Positions 51,368-59,719 of a DNA stretch of 64,000 nucleotides are shown piece after piece. The position numbers and the translations under genes are program-made. This DNA comes from Alphaproteobacteria bacterium 41-28. GTDB taxonomy: Bacteria; Pseudomonadota; Alphaproteobacteria; UBA9655. The notes beneath the pieces are model-generated. The model saw only the letters and a program-made list of their open reading frames with translations. It had not been told where the DNA came from and made no database searches. The stretch's first letter is position 1. Each line of letters starts with the position of its first letter. The stretch covers positions 124,001 through 188,000 of the forward strand of contig MKUL01000037.1 in NCBI GenBank assembly GCA_001897795.1. The letters run 5' to 3'.

Positions 51368-52522
51368 TTATTTTGACGTCAACTTCTCAACTTTGCTCCC
51401 AAAGAACTCAACCGCTTGCCTTAATGGTTCATCCGCTAAGTGAGCATACCTTTGTGTCGTAGAAGCTTGCGTATGCCCTAAAAGCTTTCCCACAATAGGC
51501 AAACTTAATCCGCTAGAGACTAGATGAGCAGCATGAGTATGCCGTAAATCATGAATGCGAACGTTTTCCAGTTTTGATTCCTTAAGCACGGTTTTCCAGA
51601 ACGTTTTGATTTCTTTTAAAGGCTTTCCTTGAATATGGCCAGGAAAAACATAAATAGATCCTTTAGGTGTTCGTTTTTTCACGATTTGTAAAATTTCAAT
51701 TGTTTTTTCCGAAAGCGGAAGGTGTTCCTTCTTTTTCTGCTTTGTCAAATGAGAAGGTTTTGTCCAAACTCCTTTTTCTAAATCGAACTGATCCCAAGTC
51801 GCTCCCAAAGCTTCACCTTTACGAGCACCTGTAAGAAGAAGGAATTTAAAAACATAAGCAGTCATGCGTTCAGAATGGCGCTCTAGCACCTCCCATAGTT
51901 GATTAAGCTCTTCCTCGTTAAGCCAACGATCGCGCTTTTCTTCCTGGTACCTTGGAATATTAGCCACTGGATTACTATCTCTCCACTCCCAGGAGATAGC
52001 AAGGTTAAACATTTTAGAAAGAAGGGCCAGAGAATGATTAGCTTTATAAGGTGTGCTTTGCAAATTTTTATGGAGGAGTTCAATATCTCTACGTGTTACA
52101 TGAGATACTCTCATATTCCCTAGAGAAGGAAGAATAACATTTTTTAATAGTCCAAGATCTCCTTGCAAACTCTTAGGCCTTTTTTTATAGCCATGTCGCT
52201 CAATGTAATTGATAGCCAGATCCTTCATTGTTGGTAAAAGATTAACTTGCTTTCTTTGTTCTGTAGGATCTTCGCCGTGAGCAACTTGACCTAATCTTTT
52301 TTTGGCTAAGTCTCGAGCCTCTTCTGTTGTAATGGTACCATGAACACCAAGCTTAAGCCGTTTTTTAATTCGATCTGCATTTCTATATTCGATGCAGTAT
52401 GTTCGTCTTCCGCTTGGTAAAACAATAAGGCCAAATCCCTTGAGCTCTGCATCCCAAAGTTTTAGAGCCTTTTCAGAATCTGGAATAATAGCCTCCACAA
52501 ACCGTTTTGTAAATTTTGGCAT
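51368..52522 (-). CDS. int: Tyrosine integrase of the ICE
   Basis: The 384-aa P4-type integrase has an N-terminal arm-binding domain (FGLIVLPSGRRTYCIEYRNA), a core-binding domain and the catalytic domain with all residues present: Arg in LLTGARKGEALGATWDQF, Lys in LTKQKKKEHLPLS, HDLRHTHAAHL, and LLGHTQASTTQRYAHL with the nucleophilic Tyr. It is 178 bp from the tRNA-Arg target, reading away from it, the usual arrangement for tRNA-targeted elements. It should recombine the 48-bp att repeats. Confidence 0.95.
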   Translation of the reverse strand: MPKFTKRFVEAIIPDSEKALKLWDAELKGFGLIVLPSGRRTYCIEYRNADRIKKRLKLGVHGTITTEEARDLAKKRLGQVAHGEDPTEQRKQVNLLPTMKDLAINYIERHGYKKRPKSLQGDLGLLKNVILPSLGNMRVSHVTRRDIELLHKNLQSTPYKANHSLALLSKMFNLAISWEWRDSNPVANIPRYQEEKRDRWLNEEELNQLWEVLERHSERMTAYVFKFLLLTGARKGEALGATWDQFDLEKGVWTKPSHLTKQKKKEHLPLSEKTIEILQIVKKRTPKGSIYVFPGHIQGKPLKEIKTFWKTVLKESKLENVRIHDLRHTHAAHLVSSGLSLPIVGKLLGHTQASTTQRYAHLADEPLRQAVEFFGSKVEKLTSK

Positions 52523-52568
52523 CTTTTCTCTCCCTTATTAGCCATAGAGCTATATCACTTCTTTTTAA

Positions 52569-52589
52569 AATTGTCACCATATTGTCACC
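52569..52589 (+). promoter_or_regulatory. Candidate integrase arm-type site, right end
   Basis: AATTGTCACCATATTGTCAC plus C, identical to 844-864. It lies between the integrase start and attR, so it may also overlap the integrase promoter and allow autoregulation. Confidence 0.5.
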
Positions 52590-52696
52590 AAATGATATCG
52601 AATTGAAGGCATAATTGACTAAGAGTTGGTATAGTTTTCGGTAGGATTGAAGAAACGTAACAACAAGGAATATAAAGGAAAAATGAGTGTTTTGAA

Positions 52697-52744
52697 TGGC
52701 GTGCCCGAGAGGATTCGAACCTCCGACCCCAAGATTAGGAATCT
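52697..52744 (-). repeat. Right attachment site within tRNA-Arg
   Basis: The 48 bp identical to 726-773 run from the encoded CCA to the anticodon loop. Strand exchange would take place within this block, typically in the anticodon region. Confidence 0.9.
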
Positions 52745-52773
52745 TGTGCTCTATCCTGCTGAGCTACGGGCAC
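52697..52773 (-). tRNA. tRNA-Arg (anticodon CCU)
   Basis: The minus strand folds as a complete cloverleaf: acceptor stem GTGCCCG/CGGGCAC, D arm GCTC-GAGC, anticodon stem CAAGA/TCTTG around TTCCTAA (anticodon CCT, reading AGG), T arm GGAGG-TTCGAAT-CCTCT, discriminator G and an encoded CCA. The 3' half is rebuilt by the element's att repeat, so the gene stays functional after integration. Confidence 0.95.
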
Positions 52774-52811
52774 CCATTCTTTTTATATAGATCCCTTTAA
52801 GACGTGGCAAG

Positions 52812-54647
52812 TTAGGAGGAAACTTTCTCCATCTCCTCTTCCACCCTCAACCACTCTTCTTCTGCCATGGCCAATTCCTTCTCGAGCTGATGTTGCTTCT
52901 GGAGAAGCTCCGTCACAGATTCTGAGTGATGGGTATAAAGCTCAGGGTTATCAAGTTCTTCTATGACTTTTTGAAGAGAACTAGAAACCGCTTCCATCTT
53001 TAACTTCGCATCATGGGCGGTTTTTTTAAGGGCAACACCCGACTCTTTCGCCTTTTTTTGTTTTTGGGGTTTGGAAAAGGTTTCTGCACCCTTCAAAATA
53101 AGGCGGCGGTAGTCTTCAAGATCTCCTTCATAAGGTTCCACCTTTTGATCGGCTACGAGCCAGAGACGATCCATAGTGGCCGCCAGTAAATCTCGATCAT
53201 GGGTGATGAGAATCACGGCTCCTTCAAAATCATTGAGGGCCACCATCAAAGCCTGGCGCGAATCCATATCCAAATGGTTGGTGGGCTCATCCAAGATAAG
53301 TATGTTCGGCTTATCCAAACAAATAAGGGTAAGATTGAGGCGGGCTTTCTCACCTCCGGAGAGATTCTGAACTTTCACATCGGCCTTCTGACCCGCAAGG
53401 CCAAAGCGTGCTAAATAACCCCGTGCTGTTGTTGGTGTCAAAGAGGGTTCTTTGCGAATCACATGTTCGAAGGCTGTCGAGCTCATATCAAATTCATCGA
53501 CTTGATGTTGGGCAAAATAACCAACTTTTAGTTTTCCAGAACGACGAATTTCTCCCGTTTGGGGTGAAAGACGACCTGCAATCAATTTTGCAAAGGTGGA
53601 CTTTCCGTTCCCATTGGCTCCCAGAAGGGCAATACGATCTTCCTCATCAATCCGCTGAGAAAGGCCCTTGAGAATGGGAGCACCTTCCGTATACCCGACA
53701 TTTACATGATCGAGAACGATGAGGGGAGGAGCGAGTTTTTGTGGCTGTGGAAAATCAAAGCGCACCTCTGGATCTCGCACGATGTCAGGAAGATGATCCA
53801 TTTTTTCAAGAGCTTTTATACGGCTTTGAGCTTGCTTCGCTTTCGAAGCTTTGGCACGAAAGCGGTTAACGAAATCTTGCATATGTTTTCGTTGAGCTTC
53901 CTGCTTAACATGTTGGGCCTTGAGCGTTTCTTGTTGAGCTTCCCACGTTCTCTCAAAGGTATCGTAATTCCCCCCATAAGATTGAATTTTTTCGCCATGC
54001 AAAAAGAGGGTCCGGTCACATACGCCATTGAGCAAATGGCGATCATGGCTGATGATCAACAGACTCTTAGGATAATTCTTAAGGTATTCTTCAAGCCAAA
54101 GGGACGCTTCCAAGTCCAAATGGTTTGTGGGCTCATCCAGTAAAAGCCAATCAGGATTTGAAAAGAGAAGGGAAGCCAAAGCCACCCGCATGCGCCATCC
54201 GCCTGAAAAATTAGAGAGAGGCTCTTTCTGCATCTCTTGGGAAAACCCAAGACCTGACAAAATTTCTGAAGCCCTGCTTTCGGCGGTGAAAGCGTCAATG
54301 GCAATCAATCGATCATAAATATCGGCCATGTTTTCCGGCTCACTGCCATCTTCAAGGCGCGCCATCAGCTCCAGGCGTTCCTGATCCGCTGCCATGACAG
54401 CCTCTAAGGGGGTCGTTGAGCCCGAGGGGGCTTCTTGAGCGACATGGCCTAACCGCACCCGCACAGGGATCTCGAGCTGTCCTGCATCCGGATGAAGGGT
54501 TTTTAAAAGAACCTTAAATAAGGTTGATTTTCCTGTACCATTTCGTCCGACAAGGCCATAGCGATGGCCTTCGTTTAGCGTCATCGTAAGATTTTCTATG
54601 AGTGTTCGTCCTGCAATGCGGACTGTAATATTTTCAAGTTTAATCAT
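52812..54647 (-). CDS. ABC-F family ATPase (YheS/Uup type)
   Basis: The 611-aa soluble protein has two ABC domains with Walker A GRNGTGKST and GANGNGKST, signatures FSGGWRMRVALA and LSGGEKARLNL, two LDEPTNHLD Walker B motifs, and a charged C-terminal coiled coil. There are no membrane segments. ABC-F proteins act on the ribosome to relieve stalled translation. The inter-domain linker (RKHMQDFVNRFRAKASKAKQ) is of the YheS type. It is a chromosomal gene outside the ICE, next to the tRNA. Confidence 0.9.
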   Translation of the reverse strand: MIKLENITVRIAGRTLIENLTMTLNEGHRYGLVGRNGTGKSTLFKVLLKTLHPDAGQLEIPVRVRLGHVAQEAPSGSTTPLEAVMAADQERLELMARLEDGSEPENMADIYDRLIAIDAFTAESRASEILSGLGFSQEMQKEPLSNFSGGWRMRVALASLLFSNPDWLLLDEPTNHLDLEASLWLEEYLKNYPKSLLIISHDRHLLNGVCDRTLFLHGEKIQSYGGNYDTFERTWEAQQETLKAQHVKQEAQRKHMQDFVNRFRAKASKAKQAQSRIKALEKMDHLPDIVRDPEVRFDFPQPQKLAPPLIVLDHVNVGYTEGAPILKGLSQRIDEEDRIALLGANGNGKSTFAKLIAGRLSPQTGEIRRSGKLKVGYFAQHQVDEFDMSSTAFEHVIRKEPSLTPTTARGYLARFGLAGQKADVKVQNLSGGEKARLNLTLICLDKPNILILDEPTNHLDMDSRQALMVALNDFEGAVILITHDRDLLAATMDRLWLVADQKVEPYEGDLEDYRRLILKGAETFSKPQKQKKAKESGVALKKTAHDAKLKMEAVSSSLQKVIEELDNPELYTHHSESVTELLQKQHQLEKELAMAEEEWLRVEEEMEKVSS

Positions 54648-54862
54648 GAGTTGTGACCTTTATTTAAATGACAAAAGATATGGCTCCCTCGAAAGGCAGA
54701 ACCTATGAGGGGGATTGGGTCTTATGTCAGGCTGTGATTAAGGTCATCATATCCATGAAAAAAAGTCCTTTTTAGGCTACCAAAACTTCATCCAGCGTAT
54801 ATTTTTTGTAGCAAAATTTCTGACAAAAGTCAAGAATTTTGGATAAAGACCAATGTTGGAAA

Positions 54863-54963
54863 GAGATTGCTTCGGCCACTCGTGGCCTCGCAATGACGGT
54901 TGAGGGTTACCACGCCATATCTACACTATCGTCATTGCGAGGAGCTTGCTCCGAAGCAATCTC
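54863..54963. repeat. Palindromic intergenic element, copy A
   Basis: It starts GAGATTGCTTCGG and ends CCGAAGCAATCTC, with internal TCGCAATGACG/CGTCATTGCGA arms and small hairpins GGCCACTCGTGGCC and GGAGCTTGCTCC. The 436-bp gap between the ABC-F and phaC genes contains little else apart from AT-rich DNA. Confidence 0.8.
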
Positions 54964-55083
54964 ATGATTCAGAACCGTCTTTTAGTAAGAGAACCCCCTA
55001 ATCCCGAATTTCACTCATTTTAAACCTTTCTTAACTTGTCTGGATGGAGAATACCCTAAATTACATCCCTTTAAGATAGAAAA

Positions 55084-56823
55084 ATGTCGGAAAATATAAA
55101 GCAACAAAACATGGCCGACTCTTGGTGGAGTTTTCTTGAAACCTTTCAAGAACAAAACCAAAGCATGGCAAAAACATATTTTGAGAGTATGCAAAACCAC
55201 CTCCCCTTTTCCCCGACTCTAATGGGAGATGTTTTCATAAAAGTGGGTCAAGCCCTTCTTGAAAACCCAGACTATCTTCTCAAAGCTAAGGAAGAACTTT
55301 TGGAAGAGATCAATGGCTTGTGGCAAAACATGCTCTCAGCTGAAAAGGGGGCTCTCCCAGATCATACTTCCGACAAGCGTTTTCACCATGAGGCCTGGAA
55401 GGCTGTCCCTTACTTTTTGTTTATAAAGGAATATTACCTCATCACCTCTCGTTGGCTTCAAAAACTTGTTTCAGAAGTTGAGGGCCTGGATGATAAAACC
55501 ACATATAAAATTAAGTTCTTCACGAAGCAGCTTACGGATGCCATGTCTCCAACCAACTTTCCTTTCACCAATCCCGAAGTTATCGAAGAGCTCGTAAAGA
55601 CTCAAGGAACTTCTCTCCAAAAGGGTTTTGAAACCCTTCTTCAAGATATGGAATCGGGAAAATGGATGAAGATGACAGACCCGTCAACATTTAAACTTGG
55701 GGAAACCATCGCTTCAACCCCTGGCGATGTCATCTTTCGCAACGATCTTTTCGAACTGATTCATTACAAGCCGCTTACAGAAAAACAATATGAGGTTCCT
55801 CTTCTCATTATCCCTCCCTGGATTAATAAGTATTATATTTTTGACTTGAGCCCTAACAATTCCTTCGTCAAATGGATGCTCGAGCAGGGGTACAATGTCT
55901 TTATCATTTCATGGGTGAATCCAGGACCTGACCATGCCTCAAAAACCTTTGATGACTATCTTTTGGAGGGCGCCTATCGCGCCTCAGACTTTGTCTCTTC
56001 CTTCACCAAAAGCCCGTCCATTCATGCGATGGGTTACTGTGTAGGTGGCAATATGTTAACCACCCTTGGGGCTTATATCGAAAAAACAAAGGCCACTTTT
56101 TCTCTTCAATCCATGACCCTCTTGGCAACCATCATCGACTTTACAAAAGTCGGAGATCTAAAGATCTTTATGGATGAAGACATTCTTCAATCTATGGAAG
56201 AAACGATGGCGGAGAAAGGTTTTTTGGAGGCTGATACGCTCAAATCCATATTTAGTCTCTTAAAACCAAATGAGCTGGTGTGGTCCTTTTTCATCAAAAA
56301 CTATCTATTAGGCCAAATCCCCCCTGCCTTTGATTTCCTCTATTGGAATGGAGATTCACCACGTCTTGCAGCAAATCTTCATAAATTTACTGTCCGTAAA
56401 TACTTTCAAGAAAATCGTTTCATGCAGCCGGGGGGGATTGATATTCATGGTGTTCCCCTTGATGTGCGAGAGATTAGAACCCCAACTTTCCTCCTCGCAA
56501 CCCTTGGAGATCACATTTCTCCATGGAAAAGCTGTTATCCCGCCGTTCATCTTTTTAAGGGGCCCTTAAATTTTACACTCGCAGGATCAGGGCATGTAGC
56601 GGGCGTCATAAACCCTCCCTCCAGGAATAGATATGGTTTCTTTACAAATCCTTGTTGTCCAACAGACCCCGAAGACTGGTTCAAAGGTGCAACAAAAACG
56701 GAAGGGTCTTGGTGGACAGCGTGGGAAACTTGGATAAGCCCTTTAAGTGGGAACAAAATCGTGCCCATGAGGGCTTATCATTCTCTGGAACCTGCTCCGG
56801 GATCCTATGTGCGGGAGCCATAA
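55084..56823 (+). CDS. phaC: Class I poly(3-hydroxyalkanoate) synthase
   Basis: The 579-aa protein polymerises hydroxyacyl-CoA into storage polyester. An N-terminal helical domain (1-200) is followed by the alpha/beta-hydrolase domain with the lipase-like box GYCVGG and catalytic cysteine at residue 319, the same number as in Cupriavidus PhaC. The Asp (LGDHISPW) and His (GSGHVAGVINPP) of the triad are present, as is the C-terminal SWWTAWETWI typical of class I enzymes. No phaAB genes are nearby. The ribosome-binding site is weak. Confidence 0.96.
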   Translation: MSENIKQQNMADSWWSFLETFQEQNQSMAKTYFESMQNHLPFSPTLMGDVFIKVGQALLENPDYLLKAKEELLEEINGLWQNMLSAEKGALPDHTSDKRFHHEAWKAVPYFLFIKEYYLITSRWLQKLVSEVEGLDDKTTYKIKFFTKQLTDAMSPTNFPFTNPEVIEELVKTQGTSLQKGFETLLQDMESGKWMKMTDPSTFKLGETIASTPGDVIFRNDLFELIHYKPLTEKQYEVPLLIIPPWINKYYIFDLSPNNSFVKWMLEQGYNVFIISWVNPGPDHASKTFDDYLLEGAYRASDFVSSFTKSPSIHAMGYCVGGNMLTTLGAYIEKTKATFSLQSMTLLATIIDFTKVGDLKIFMDEDILQSMEETMAEKGFLEADTLKSIFSLLKPNELVWSFFIKNYLLGQIPPAFDFLYWNGDSPRLAANLHKFTVRKYFQENRFMQPGGIDIHGVPLDVREIRTPTFLLATLGDHISPWKSCYPAVHLFKGPLNFTLAGSGHVAGVINPPSRNRYGFFTNPCCPTDPEDWFKGATKTEGSWWTAWETWISPLSGNKIVPMRAYHSLEPAPGSYVREP

Positions 56824-56894
56824 ACGCGCCCTTCTTCCTTCAAACTGCCCCTTCTGAACAAGTAAAAGATCTTTCCTAATAAGATTTTGAAATT

Positions 56895-57003
56895 CTGGAT
56901 TGCTTCGTCGTTGCACTCCTCGCAAAGACGAACTGGTGGCAGATACCTTGTTAACCCCCAACCGTCTTTGCGAACCCTGCGAAAGCAGGGTGAAGCAATC
57001 CAG
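56895..57003. repeat. Palindromic intergenic element, copy B
   Basis: It starts CTGGATTGCTTC and ends GAAGCAATCCAG, with inner arms CTCGCAAAGACG and CGTCTTTGCGA and a hairpin CCCTGCGAAAGCAGGG. It lies between the convergent phaC and hemW genes and may serve both as a terminator region. Confidence 0.8.
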
Positions 57004-57024
57004 ACTTTTTTTGAGAGCTTCAGC

Positions 57025-58200
57025 TTAAAGGTGTTGAGTTTTTGCACGATCACATGGTTTAAGCATAAACGCAATAAGGCCATTCAGTCTAAGTCGTCCT
57101 TCAAACGTTGGTATAAGGTGGGTTGCTGTTCTGCGCAAAAGTCCTTCCTTTTCGAGCAGTTGGAGGGCTTGAAAACCGTAGGCTTCCTCCACATCCAAGC
57201 CCGTTTCTTCAGTTATTCGCCTTACCTCAAGCCCTGTTGTGAGTCGTAACCCCATGAGAGTCAGCTCTTGAAGCCTTTCAAGAGGAGAAAGTGGCAGTGA
57301 CGTTTGAAGACCATGACCATGGGTTTCAACGGTCTCAAGCCATGTTTCAGGAGCTTTGTACCGTGAGGTTGCATATTTTATGTTCCCTTGTGTGATTCGA
57401 CCGTGGGCACCGGGTCCAATGCCAATGTAATCCTCAAAATTCCAATAAAGAAGGTTATGTCTGCATTCTTGAGAAGGCACAGCATAATTTGAAACTTCGT
57501 AAGGAATGAATCCGTTCTGTGTCATGATCTCTTCCGTAAGTTCGTAAAGAACGGCTGCCGGATCTTCTTCAAGGGTCATCTTCTCTCCCCGTGCAAAACG
57601 AGTTGCAAAGACAGTCTGAGGCTCAATTGTGAGTTGATACAGAGACAGGTGCCCTTTGGCATAGGCCAAGGCTTCAGAAAGCTCCGCCTTCCAAGCAACA
57701 TGTGTTTGATCAGGTCTTGCGTAAATTAAATCAAAGGAAAAACGAGGGAAATAAGTAGCAGCAATTTCTAAAGCTTTAAGAGCTTCCTTTGCCGAATGGC
57801 GACGTCCTAAAAAGGTAAGAGCTGTGTCATCCAAGGATTGAATGCCCAAGGAAAGGCGATTAACCCCCGCCTCATAAAAAGCTTTAAATCTTTCAGCTTC
57901 AACTGTGTTCGGATTAGCCTCAAGGGTAACCTCAAGATTTTCTGCGATAGGAAAAAGAGACTTTGCTGCTTCCACAAGAAAAGCAACCGTCTCTGGCTCC
58001 ATAAGGGAGGGCGTGCCTCCTCCCAAAAAGATACTGACAAGAGTTCCCTTCTGATGTTGAGCAGCACTCCTCAGCTCCTTTAAAAGAGCCTTCCCCCACC
58101 GTTTTTGATCAATGCTCTCTCTCACATGACTATTAAAGTCACAGTAAGGACATTTTGATAAACAAAACGGCCAATGAATATAAAGACCTAAAGATTTCAT
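57025..58200 (-). CDS. hemW: HemW-type radical SAM protein
   Basis: The 391-aa protein has LYIHWPFCLSKCPYCDFNSH near the N-terminus, the CxxxCxxC cluster plus following Cys-independent FNSH of HemW, GGGTPSLM, and the C-terminal HemN-like domain (GLRLTTGLEV). HemW is a heme chaperone rather than a true coproporphyrinogen dehydrogenase. The ATG at 58200 matches the family's N-terminus better than a GTG at 58263 that adds 21 residues. Confidence 0.92.
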   Translation of the reverse strand: MKSLGLYIHWPFCLSKCPYCDFNSHVRESIDQKRWGKALLKELRSAAQHQKGTLVSIFLGGGTPSLMEPETVAFLVEAAKSLFPIAENLEVTLEANPNTVEAERFKAFYEAGVNRLSLGIQSLDDTALTFLGRRHSAKEALKALEIAATYFPRFSFDLIYARPDQTHVAWKAELSEALAYAKGHLSLYQLTIEPQTVFATRFARGEKMTLEEDPAAVLYELTEEIMTQNGFIPYEVSNYAVPSQECRHNLLYWNFEDYIGIGPGAHGRITQGNIKYATSRYKAPETWLETVETHGHGLQTSLPLSPLERLQELTLMGLRLTTGLEVRRITEETGLDVEEAYGFQALQLLEKEGLLRRTATHLIPTFEGRLRLNGLIAFMLKPCDRAKTQHL

Positions 58201-58329
58201 AAGATTTAAGTACTCAGCTATCTCACACAGCGCGTCATTACCATACATTTCAGGAACTGTCACTGCGTATCGATTCAGGCTCTTAACACCTGACAGATTT
58301 TAGATAATAAAGAAAATTCAATATCTTAA

Positions 58330-58425
58330 CGTCATTGCGAGGGCGTGAAACGTCCGAAGCAATCTAGAGACCGCATAAGTATTTCCACTAGATTGCTTCG
58401 CCTCCTCCGGAGGCTCGCAATGACG
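58330..58425. repeat. Palindromic intergenic element, copy C
   Basis: CGTCATTGCGAGGGCG...CCGAAGCAATCTAG and CTAGATTGCTTCGCC...GGCTCGCAATGACG face each other around a 25-bp centre. Same arm sequences as copy A but with the halves in the opposite order. It occupies the hemW-ridA intergenic region. Confidence 0.8.
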
Positions 58426-58517
58426 GTTTGGGGAAATATGTCAGGTATTAAGATTCAGGCTTGAGATCTTTGCAACAACGGGTATGCTGACACAACATTA
58501 AAAGGGAATGAAATATT

Positions 58518-58979
58518 ATGGTTGAAGCCCGCCTTCAAGAATTGGGAATAGAGTTGCCGTCCCCATCCCCGCCTGCGGCTAACTATGTCCCTTTTGTAAA
58601 GGTGGGTGCGTTGGTATTTATTTCCGGTCAAATCCCTTCTTGGAACGGAGAGCTGAAGGTCTTAGGTAAGGTGGGTAGGAATATAACTATTGAGGAAGGT
58701 CGGGAAGCTGCTCGTCTTTGCGCTCTCAATATCCTTGCCCAATTAAAAATCGCCTGTGAGGGAGATTTAAATCGAGTTATACGATGTGTTCGTCTCGGGG
58801 GATTTGTCAACTGTACAGATGATTTTAAGGACCAGCCGAAAGTGGTCAATGGGGCTTCTGACCTTATGGTTGCTGTCTTTGGCGAAAAAGGCAAACACGC
58901 GCGTGTCGCCGTAGGCACTCATTCTCTTCCCCTCGGAATTGCAGTTGAGGTCGAAGCCCTTTTTGAAGTGGACGTGTAA
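58518..58979 (+). CDS. RidA/YjgF-family enamine/imine deaminase
   Basis: The 153-aa protein belongs to the RidA family (GALVFISGQIPSWNGEL; VNCTDDFKDQPKVVNGASDL; ARVAVGTHSLPLGIAVEVEA), with the key Arg in KHARVAVGT and the terminal Glu in VEVEALFEV. Members hydrolyse reactive 2-aminoacrylate-type intermediates. This longer ~150-aa subgroup is the alphaproteobacterial form. GGGA precedes the ATG, and its stop overlaps the next gene (TAATG), forming an operon with the methyltransferase gene. Confidence 0.9.
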   Translation: MVEARLQELGIELPSPSPPAANYVPFVKVGALVFISGQIPSWNGELKVLGKVGRNITIEEGREAARLCALNILAQLKIACEGDLNRVIRCVRLGGFVNCTDDFKDQPKVVNGASDLMVAVFGEKGKHARVAVGTHSLPLGIAVEVEALFEVDV

Positions 58980-59719
58980 TGGCAAAACGGTTCTCCCAAA
59001 TACACCAAGATCCTTCTCGTCTCTGGCTTTGGGGAGTTCATGCCTGTCAAGCTGCTCTAAGAAATCCGAAAAGGCGTTGTTTTCGTCTTTTAATGACGGA
59101 ATCGATTGCAAAAGAACAAGGACTCTCAAAGGAAGGTCATTCCTATAAAGTGGAAATTCTCGATGCTTCCTCACTCTCCCGATTGTTACCCGAAGGGGCT
59201 GTGCATCAAGGGATTGCGATGGAAGTAGCTCCTTTGCAGGAAAGTCCCCTCCTTGAGTTACGCAATGTGAGTGTAGGGGTTCTGATTGTGCTAGATCAAG
59301 TCACAGATCCGCATAATGTGGGGGCTATCATAAGAACGGCCAGAGCCTTGCGCACCTTGGGTGTTGTGATGACAGATCGGAATGCTCCTCCTTTAAATGG
59401 GGTTTTAGCGAAAGCCGCATCAGGCGCTCTTGAGAGTTTACCTGTTTGGCAAGTCACCAATCTTGCACGCACTTTAGATGATCTTAAGAAAGAAGGATTC
59501 TGGACCGTAGGTCTTGATGAGAAGGCCCCTAAAATGCTTTCAAAAGCAGATTTGCCACAAAAGGTAGCTCTCATTATGGGAGCAGAGGGAGAAGGGCTTC
59601 GTCGTCTGACTCAAGAAAAATGCGACTTTTTAACGAAGCTCACCACAGATCCTACGTTCCCAACATTAAACGTATCCATTGCAACGGCCCTTGCGCTTTA
59701 TGAGTTGGTGAGGGTTTAA
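58979..59719 (+). CDS. rlmB: RlmB-like 23S rRNA (guanosine-2'-O-)-methyltransferase
   Basis: The 246-aa SPOUT-family enzyme has an N-terminal substrate-binding domain (about residues 10-85, LWGVHACQAALRNPKRRCFR), then the knotted methyltransferase domain with motif 1 LDQVTDPHNVGAIIRTARAL, motif 2 ALIMGAEGEGLRRLT and motif 3 LNVSIATALALYELV. It should 2'-O-methylate 23S rRNA (G2251 in E. coli). One-base overlap with ridA. Other TrmH-family targets cannot be fully excluded. Confidence 0.88.
   Translation: MAKRFSQIHQDPSRLWLWGVHACQAALRNPKRRCFRLLMTESIAKEQGLSKEGHSYKVEILDASSLSRLLPEGAVHQGIAMEVAPLQESPLLELRNVSVGVLIVLDQVTDPHNVGAIIRTARALRTLGVVMTDRNAPPLNGVLAKAASGALESLPVWQVTNLARTLDDLKKEGFWTVGLDEKAPKMLSKADLPQKVALIMGAEGEGLRRLTQEKCDFLTKLTTDPTFPTLNVSIATALALYELVRV

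Larger units (their letters stand above)
726..52744. mobile_element. IncP/RP4-type integrative and conjugative element in tRNA-Arg(CCU)
   Basis: The element is bounded by 48-bp direct repeats that reproduce the 3' half of the tRNA-Arg gene at its right end. It contains a tyrosine integrase next to the tRNA, a complete set of trbB-L mating-pair genes, a complete traC-M DNA-processing set with oriT, a candidate replication initiator, a HipBA module and metal-efflux cargo. The two transfer blocks are clearly G+C-richer than the flanks and the cargo, which suggests a mosaic built on an IncP-like core. No transfer gene is visibly broken, so it could be active. Excision and transfer cannot be judged from sequence. 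Confidence 0.88.
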
